Position numbers and translations under genes: made by a program
Notes under the pieces: model-generated
What the model was told of the DNA's origin: nothing
What the model saw: the letters and a program-made list of their open reading frames with translations, nothing else
Database searches by the model: none
DNA from: Coptis chinensis
Lineage: Eukaryota; Streptophyta; Magnoliopsida; Ranunculales; Ranunculaceae
Assembly (NCBI GenBank): GCA_015680905.1
Contig: CM027382.1
Span: 24,401,501-24,465,500, forward strand
DNA: 64,000 nucleotides
Direction of reading: 5' to 3'
Shown: positions 57,809 to 64,000 of the stretch, in pieces
How positions within the stretch are numbered: position 1 is the first letter of the stretch
Layout: each line of letters begins with the position of its first letter

Positions 57809-58978
57809 TCACTTAACACCTTCCCAATGCTCCTTACCCGGATTTGACAGAAATTTGTTTACAACACCAACGGCGAAAGCAATATCCGGTCTTGTACACA
57901 CCATTGCATACATCAAGCTGCCTATTACGGATGCATAAGGAATCTTTTCCATTTGACTCTGCTCATGCTCACCCTTTGGACACATATCTTTGGTCATGCA
58001 GAACTGGCCACTAAGCGAACAACTGACTGGCTTCGCTTGATCCATGTTGAATCTCTTCAACACCTTCTTAATGTAGCTTTCTTGAGAAAGCCACAACTTC
58101 CCACTATTTCTGTCACGAGTGATTCGCATACCAAGTATTTATTTTGCTTGACCCAAATCTTTCATCTCAAAGGACTTACTCAAGTCTTTCTTCAGCTTGG
58201 ATATCTTGTTGATGTTTTGGCCAACTATCAACATATCATCCACATACAACAAGAGCACTATGAAATCCCCATCTGAAAATTTCTAAACAAACACACAATG
58301 ATCGAAAGCAGACTTCTTGTATCCATGCTTCACCATAAAGGACTTAAACTTTATGTACCACTGTCTCGGTGCTTGCTTCAGCCCATATAAACTCTTTAAC
58401 AGCTTGCATACTAGGTGCTCCTTGCCTTTGACCTCAAACCCCTATGGCTGGTCTATGTAGACATCTTCTTCAAGGTTTCCATGAAGAAAAGTTGTCTTGA
58501 CATCTAGTTGCTCAACTTCTAGGTTCATACTTGCGGTCAGACCCAATACCATCCTGATAGAAGTAATCTTAACTACAGGAGAGAAAATTTTATCAAAGTC
58601 AATACCTTTTATTCGACTAAATTCTTTCACAACAAGGCGAGCTTTGTGTCTTGGGTGTGGATTATTCTCCTCATGCTTGACTTTGAAGATCCACTTATTC
58701 TTGAGAACTTTTCTTCCTTTTGGTTTCTCAACTAAGTCATAAGTGTGATTCTTATGTAAAGAATCTATCTCATCATGCATGGCCTTCAACCAATTGTCTT
58801 TGTCTGTACCTTCAAGAGCCCCTTGATAGTACATAGGTTCTCCACCATCAGATAGTAAAATATACGTATATGGTGGATACTTGGTTGAAGCTTGTCTCTC
58901 TCTGTTGGACCTCCTTGCCCCATCTTCTTGTGCATAAGGAGGATGCACTTCTGCTTGCTTAGGTGGTGGTTCATTCAC
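57809..58978 (-). pseudogene. Copia reverse transcriptase, copy B
   Basis: The N-terminal half at 58442-58978 ends with TAG after DQP, as in copy A. The middle (58150-58440) shows SLYGLKQAPRQWYIKF and the catalytic LLYVDDMLIVGQN, interrupted by TAG and TAA codons. The last part at 57809-58129 is open for 106 codons: MRITRDRNSGKLWLSQESYI, then ASVIGSLMYAMVCTRPDIAF. Copy B is much better preserved here than copy A. Shared stops show the element was already defective. Confidence 0.8.
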
Positions 58979-59005
58979 TTCATCAGCATCTTCTATATCA
59001 ATAGG

Positions 59006-59383
59006 TTATATCCCATCATGCGCAATATGATCATCATTATGAGCTTCAAACCCATGGTTCTCTGCATTATCAATGCCTTCTACACATTCCACAATAGGAA
59101 CTTCTGGTTCTGAATCAACAAGATCAATAGTGAAAGCTTCTAGCTTCTCACTATCTTCAAAGTCTGCTATGGTTTGGTCTTCTAAGAACACAACATCTTG
59201 ACTTCGGATTACCTTCTTGTTAATTGGATCATAAAGTTTGTAGCGAAACTTCTCATCCCTATAACCCAAAAAAATGCACTACTTAGCTTTATCATCAAGC
59301 TTGGATCTCTCATCCTTGGGAATATCAACAAATGCCCTGTACCTAAATACCCTAAAGTATCCATAATCAACATCTTTGCCTAA
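59006..59383 (-). pseudogene. Copia linker between integrase and RT, copy B
   Basis: The frame at 59006-59269 has the same translation as 46603-46866, including KFRYKLYDPINKKVIRSQDV. No additional breaks appear. Confidence 0.75.
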
Positions 59384-59962
59384 CTATACTCTCTTTGGAT
59401 AATCACTATTTAGAAGCTTCAAATGCGATAGGTTGATCACATATATGGTTGTGCACATTGCTTCTACCCAGTAACTTCTAGGTAACTTAGAGTGAGATAG
59501 CATGCATCTCATCCTCTCTACAATGGTCCGGTTCATCCTTTCGCCTATACCATTGTGTTGCGGAGTCTTGGGAACGGTCTGCTCATGACAAATCCCATGA
59601 CTCTTGCAATATTCTTCAAACGGCCCAGTATACTCACCCCTATTATCTGAGCGAATACACTTCAAAGGCTTCCCTGTGTCTCTTTCCACCATGTTATGAA
59701 AAGTCTTAAACACGCCAAGTACTTCATCCTTGCTCTTCAAACTATATGCCCATATCTTTCTTGACGCTTCATCAATGAAAGTCAAGAAGTACAAAACTCC
59801 CCCATGAGACTTCACTTTCATAGGACCATATAAATTTGTGTGTACAAGCTTAAGGACATTGTCCTTTCTGTGAGAGGGGAATCTTTGGAAAAACACTCTG
59901 TGTTTCTTTCCTACCAAACAATGAGTACATTTATTTAAATGCGTACCTTTTATGTTTGGCAA
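59384..59962 (-). pseudogene. Copia integrase, copy B
   Basis: It matches copy A except near the N-terminus, where LVGKKHRVFF here appears as FVGKETRVFF in copy A because of compensating indels. The zinc-binding end reads HLNKCTHC. Asn replaces the first catalytic Asp in HTNLYGPM, as in copy A. The remaining DDE residues are in place. Confidence 0.85.
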
Positions 59963-60299
59963 GAACTTTCATGCCTTTTTCTCCTATATGACACAGTCTC
60001 TTATGCCATAGTTCAGAGGAAGCTTTTCTTGTGCCGCATTTAACTCTGTTTTACACAAACTAGGCTGTGTCTTGTAAAGCGAGTAAGTTTTCTTCCCTTT
60101 GGCTACTACAATGGAACCTCTGCTCAGTTTTCATACCCCGTTACCAAACGAGTTTTGAAAGCCATCATCATCTAACTTCCCAGCGGAAATTAGGCTTAGC
60201 CGAATGTCAGGGACATGTCTTACATCCTTGAGTGTCAAGGTGTAGCTGACATTGGTTTCTACATGAACATCTCCAATGCCTACAATCTTTGAGACTCCA

Positions 60300-60555
60300 C
60301 TGTTACCCATCTTTACCTCACCAAATTTACCATAGCTGTAGGTAGTGAAGAATACCCTGTGTGGTGTGATTTGATAGGATGCTCCTGTATCTATCGCCCA
60401 TTCTGTATCCTGGCATAAGGTACTAACACATCACTCACCACAATCTGACACAATTCCCACTAGACCATCGTCTACTAGTGCGGTAGTATCTCAGCCTATG
60501 TTTCTGTTCCTCTTTATCATGTCTTTATGTACACAGTTATTCTTCTCATTCCTCT
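60300..60555 (-). pseudogene. Copia protease region, copy B
   Basis: The minus-strand text around 60365-60410 encodes WAIDTGA-like sequence at the position expected for the copia protease, between the gag zinc knuckle and the integrase. Stops and frame changes are frequent. In copy A the same codons are garbled at CTG positions (47980-48000). Confidence 0.5.
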
Positions 60556-61260
60556 TTAGTGTTCTACACTCATACCTGAAGTGGCCCTTGGTGGCATAAT
60601 AGTAACATTGTCTTTCTGCCTTAGGAGTTCTAGTTTCACCCCTAGATTTGCTTTTATCATCACCTCTAGAATGAGATGGTTTTCTGCTCTTACCTCTCCC
60701 CCGCTTCTCTGTGACAAGGATCTCTGAGTGAGAGGTGCTACTTCATGAACCCTTCTTGTCTCCTCATTCAACAATGCCCTGGTAGCCATCTCCATGGAAA
60801 TAACTCCATCCTTAGCGGCTCCGTTAAGAGAAACTGCTAACGTCTCCCAATTGTCAGGTAGAGAGCTTAGTAGGAACAAAGCCTCAACTTCGTCACCCAT
60901 ATCAATCTTCATCAAGTGCAACTGATTGATTGTATTTTGTAGTTCATTAAGATGCTCAAACATTGAAGAACCTTCATTGCACTTCAATTCATGTTAGCAA
61001 ACTTCTTAATGAGTAACACTTTGTTTCCGGTTGACTTCCTCTCATAGAGGTCTTCGAGTTTCTTCCACAAGCCAAAAGCGGCAGTCTCTTGGGATACATG
61101 GTGGAAGACACTGTCGTCAATCCACTGTCGAATGTACCCAATAGCTTTTCTGTCAAGCTTGCTCCACTCAGCTACGGCAGTCGTTTCTAGTTTTACTCCT
61201 CCATTCTCAATGGGTTGTGCCAAGTCCTTGCAATAGAGCAAGTCTTCCATCTTGGTTTTC
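60556..61260 (-). pseudogene. Copia gag, copy B
   Basis: The N-terminal frame at 60984-61250 begins KMEDLLYCKDL and has YIRQWIDDSVFHHVSQETAA, the start of the copia gag. The UBN2 core follows at 60556-60987 (DEVEALFLLSSLPDNWETLA). A zinc knuckle is visible in a shifted frame near 60560-60600. Codons before KMEDLL are cut off by the LINE insertion; the gag frame resumes beyond it at 62282. Confidence 0.85.
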
Positions 61261-61272
61261 CAAATAGTGTAG

Positions 61273-62281
61273 TTTTTTTTTTTTTTTTTTTTTTGAAAAA
61301 GCTAGGGGTTAAGGGTACCCCAACCTTTATTTGATCATGATCTAAAGTACAACTTACCCTCTTCATCCTCTTTGACCAAAACATGTAGCCTTTGGTCTAA
61401 AGGGGGAATGAAATACAAAACACTTTCATCTTTAGAATTACTAAGTTTTGATAAATAATCTGCAGCCTGGTTACCTTCTCTGTAAACATGTTCAAAGTCC
61501 ACCAGTTCAAACTCTGTAATAAGTTGCCTGATCTTTGCTATGATGTTCCTATCAGTCCAAGGTGGCTCCTCCTTTAAGTTCAGTATACGCACAACCCGCA
61601 TAGAATCAGATTGTACATGTAGCCTCATTATTCTCATCTGGGAAGCTCCTTGAAGGCCTTTCAAGACTCCAAGCAGTTCCTGGCGAAGCACTGAGGGAGA
61701 TTTTGACGATCCAGTAAACCCACAAAGGACCGTACCATTTTGGTTTCTAATTATCCCACCATACCTTGCATTACTAAGTTTTAACAAACCATCTGCATTC
61801 AGCATAGGTACCTGGTCCTTTGGCTTTGACTAGCGAACCCATTGTTCCTCATTCTGCTTATAGTTTCCTTCGACTCCTAGCCTTTGTAGCAACACCCGCA
61901 ACTCATGGCTCTCCTTTACGGACTGCAGTGTCTTTCCAAGATACAATTTCATATCATTTAGGATCTACATGCTCAAAACACTTGGTAGTCTTTTCCTTCC
62001 TTTCTTTATTCTCTAGTTGCGCTCATTCCATATTGCATTGATTGTTGCACAAGTGATGGCCCTTAGAATCTCATTTTGCATCGAGTTCATTTTGCATAAT
62101 CTCATCAAGAAATACCATTCATCATGTGATTGTTTCACCTGCCCAGATAGACCCATAGCTAGCTTGATCCTCGCCCAGACTTGTGTTGAATACGCACAAT
62201 AAAAAAACAGGTGTGAAGAACATTCCTCATGACCAGTGCAGAGACAACAAGTGGATTGGCTTATAACTTTCTTAAACATGG
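61273..62281 (-). mobile_element. 5'-truncated LINE inserted in copia gag
   Basis: A T run at 61273-61294 is the poly-A tail of a minus-strand LINE. The insertion is flanked by CAAATAGTGTAG at 61261-61272 and 62282-62293, a 12-bp target duplication. The body holds the zf-RVT and RNase H domains of ORF2 and nothing upstream of them. It has the same orientation as the copia host. Its 3' end contains ACCCCTAGCTTTTTC. Confidence 0.9.
61335..62279 (-). pseudogene. LINE ORF2 C-terminus: zf-RVT and RNase H-like domain
   Basis: The frame at 62013-62279 shows CCLCTGHEECSSHLFFYCAY, the zf-RVT Cys/His cluster, and ATINAIWNERN, which ends that domain in plant LINEs. At 61335-61805 the RNase H-like domain reads LNADGLLKLSNARYGGIIRN, then LRLHVQSDSMRVVRIL-like sequence, then YREGNQAADYLSKL. 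The Asp and His/Asp positions of the plant RVT_3 family are largely visible. Reverse transcriptase and endonuclease are absent, so it is a dead copy. Confidence 0.85.
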
Positions 62282-62439
62282 CAAATAGTGTAGTTAGCTC
62301 TATTCAGACTAGTCATGTGAGTGTTTACATAATGGTCCATCTCTACAAGCTATTTCAACTCAAGCCTTCTCTCAGGAATTTTGTCAAACACCTTCCGAGC
62401 AAGATTTGGATAACTATCTTCTGTGATTAATCTAACCAC

Positions 62440-62452
62440 GGCTCTGATACCA
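62440..62452 (-). other. Copia primer-binding site, tRNA-iMet
   Basis: On the minus strand TGGTATCAGAGCC follows the right LTR by two bases. It is the standard initiator-methionine tRNA primer site of plant copia elements and confirms minus orientation. Confidence 0.9.
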
Positions 62453-62454
62453 CT

Positions 62455-63174
62455 TGTTGGGGAAAATGATACCAATCGATCCCCACTAAGATAACTTGCA
62501 CTTGGACAAACTACTACTCCAGACAAAATCTAAACTTTCACTACAACCAACAACAAGCCTAACCTTCCAAGCAATCAACAACTATCACAAACAAGTAATA
62601 ATAATGCAAAGAAAATAAAGCATACCACAACACAAAGATGTAACGTGGTTTGTCCAATGATGCCTACTTCCACAAGAGCTAATCCTTTCATAAGTATGGG
62701 AAGGAAGATTACAATCACTCCTCTCAAGTCTCTCCGCCTTACTAGATCACTCCTCTCTCCTTACAAGCTTTTCTCTTTGCAAGGGTTCTCTTTCTCTTAA
62801 TTTTGATTGCTCTCAAAATTGGGTTTCTCTACAAGACTTGGTTCTCCAAAACCTAAGTTCTATTTTTATACTAAACTTGCAATTTTGCGATTACTGTAGA
62901 AATAGAAATCTGCAAATTTAGGCATGAACGCGGGCGCGCTCTTAGTAAGGCAAAATCGAGCGCATGCGCACTCTCTTATTTTCCTGAAACCAAAAGTCCA
63001 GTAGACATGTTTCGTGAGAGGCTAAAAAAAAACTATCTTCTTTTTCACGGCAAGGGCGTGGGCGCACCTTAGGCCAGACCAATCTGAGTGCGTGCGCGTT
63101 CAGACCTCTTCACACAAACAATACTGCTTTCTCCCATATTCTTTCTCATCCTCATGTGAGGGATAACTCCAACA
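62455..63174 (-). repeat. Copia 5' LTR
   Basis: The 720-bp LTR starts TGTTGGGGAAAATG and ends TAACTCCAACA. It lacks the LINE-like insert of the other LTR. Substitutions against the 3' LTR are scattered over its length, suggesting an older insertion than the Athila element. GC-rich motifs occur at about 62930-62975 and 63055-63100. Confidence 0.9.
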
Positions 63175-63179
63175 CTTAA

Positions 63180-64000
63180 ATTATTCTAAATGATAGCACC
63201 CCATTCATTTCAAATTGTTCATTTGAACATTTTAGATATTCTATACTGATGCATTCATTTACCTTCAACACATTTTAAATGTGCCACCAGACTGAAAGAG
63301 GCCCATTTGAATAAGAGTTTGCATTTTAAATGATTTGAGACTTTTAAGTCGTGGATGTTCTCAACCATTTTCATCTTGCTAATAAGTTAAACATGAGCGG
63401 AGCAAAGAATGTGTATCCATGCGTTAACAACAGAATCATCTTCACACCGAACACAAGTTTTACTTATTACTTCATGTACTTTTGTTAATCTCCCATTAAA
63501 TCTTCTTCATGTTTTGTTCATTTCTTCTCTAATATTAATAGTAAAGAAATGTTTTATGATTATGTTTGGTAAAATAAGAAATTGATGTGGACTAACACTA
63601 TATTTGTTTATCATCTTTGAAGTAATGTATTAGAAGTAAGAGCGCTCACACGCTCTGACATAGTATAACTCGAGCGCGCCTGGGCCCGAGTTCCAGTAAG
63701 CAGACTTCGCACCGTCTGTTTCTAAAACTATAGACCTTTGTTATTTGTTTATATTTTCCTGTTCACGTGTATAGTAAGTGAAGACAAATAGTGCACATAC
63801 CTTTTGTCCAAATAGAGCAGTGAGATCAAAAGCGGAAGCGGAATCGTCGATGATCAAAGATACGTCTCTTGGTGTCGTCGCCACAATTACTAGAATAGTG
63901 GCTTTGTTTTCACACTGTAAATCCCTATTTAGTTGGCCAATGATTAATGGAGAGAAGAGAGAGTGAGAATCTAAATCTTGGAGTAATTCTACGTTGGTTT
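63180..64000. other. Unassigned right flank
   Basis: No element border is visible. A GC-rich patch at about 63640-63705 (GAGCGCTCACACGCTC, then CTCGAGCGCGCC) resembles the motif of the copia LTRs. A possible exon lies near its right end on the minus strand. Confidence 0.5.
63801..63885 (-). other. Possible gene exon with splice donor
   Basis: On the minus strand an open frame reads ATTPRDVSLIIDDSASAFDL then TALFGQK and meets GTATGTG exactly at the codon boundary (donor at 63800-63799). The composition looks like real protein. No start codon or acceptor could be fixed upstream, and I do not recognise the family. It could be the only host-gene piece in the window not inside an identified element. 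Confidence 0.3.

Larger units (their letters stand above)
49336..61760 (+). repeat. 12.4-kb tandem duplication, copy B
   Basis: Copy B repeats 36925-49335 in the same orientation and then continues without a break into the rest of the LINE and the copia right LTR. Differences from copy A are mostly 1-5 base indels. They cluster near the junction on both sides and at CAG/CTG positions, while long stretches elsewhere are identical. Confidence 0.9.
43609..63174 (-). mobile_element. Ty1/copia element (Tork/TNT1-like), internally duplicated
   Basis: The outer LTR borders are at 43609 and 63174, with TSD CTTAA at 43604-43608 and 63175-63179. A tRNA-iMet primer-binding site lies beside the right LTR, so the element reads on the minus strand. 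Because the 12.4-kb duplication breakpoint lies inside the element, its LTR plus RNase H, RT, integrase and gag appear twice. The undamaged element would be about 7.2 kb including two LINE insertions (56020-63174). Shared stops and a lost integrase residue show it was defective before duplication. Confidence 0.85.

Noticed and set aside
62438..62455. A tRNA-like match beside the copia LTR
   Set aside because: It is only the 13-base complement to the 3' end of initiator tRNA, the primer-binding site; there is no cloverleaf.

Overview
The window looks like plant nuclear DNA, almost certainly from a flowering plant and probably a eudicot. It is AT-rich and filled with nested transposable elements: LINE, hAT, PIF/Harbinger, CACTA, MULE, Ty3/gypsy of the Athila type, and Ty1/copia of the Tork type. 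No intact host gene was found. Host-like coding sequence appears only as captured pieces: an F-box/kelch fragment inside a MULE, and a plant mobile domain (PMD) gene inside a Harbinger element. All boundaries were read by eye from terminal repeats and target-site duplications (TSDs); no alignment or database search was run.

Region 1 (1-3977) holds the 5' LTR and primer-binding site of a minus-strand Ty3/gypsy element cut by the window edge. The right end of a CACTA element follows, itself carrying a LINE insertion with a 15-bp TSD. Region 2 (about 4078-18368) is a four-level nest. A plus-strand LINE is split by a hAT element (5575-18284, 8-bp TSD with 7 of 8 matching). The hAT transposase is split by a 9-kb PIF/Harbinger element (7736-16749, TSD TTA). 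The Harbinger carries ORF1, a full-length transposase frame and a PMD gene, and the PMD gene is split by a solo LTR (12621-14529, TSD CCACT).

Region 3 (19291-38489) is a small Pack-MULE that captured two neighbouring parts of an F-box/kelch gene. It was later split by a 17.9-kb Athila-type element (19936-37871, TSD ATGGG). That element has gag-pol, then an unusually long 3' tail of about 7.7 kb with a minisatellite, a short possible membrane ORF, and up to three diverged related ORFs, some preceded by TATA-like sequences.

Region 4 (36925-61760) is a direct tandem duplication with a unit of about 12.4 kb. Each unit contains the end of the Athila LTR, the F-box arm of the MULE, a higher-order array of 55-bp repeats, an unknown 105-codon ORF, and most of a copia element. 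The copia element as a whole runs from 43609 to 63174 with TSD CTTAA, so the duplication breakpoint lies inside it. The last 800 bases are mostly unassigned, with one possible exon on the minus strand.

Many differences between duplicate copies are small indels and substitutions concentrated at CAG/CTG trinucleotides. This pattern raises the possibility that many apparent frameshifts are sequencing artefacts rather than biological decay.
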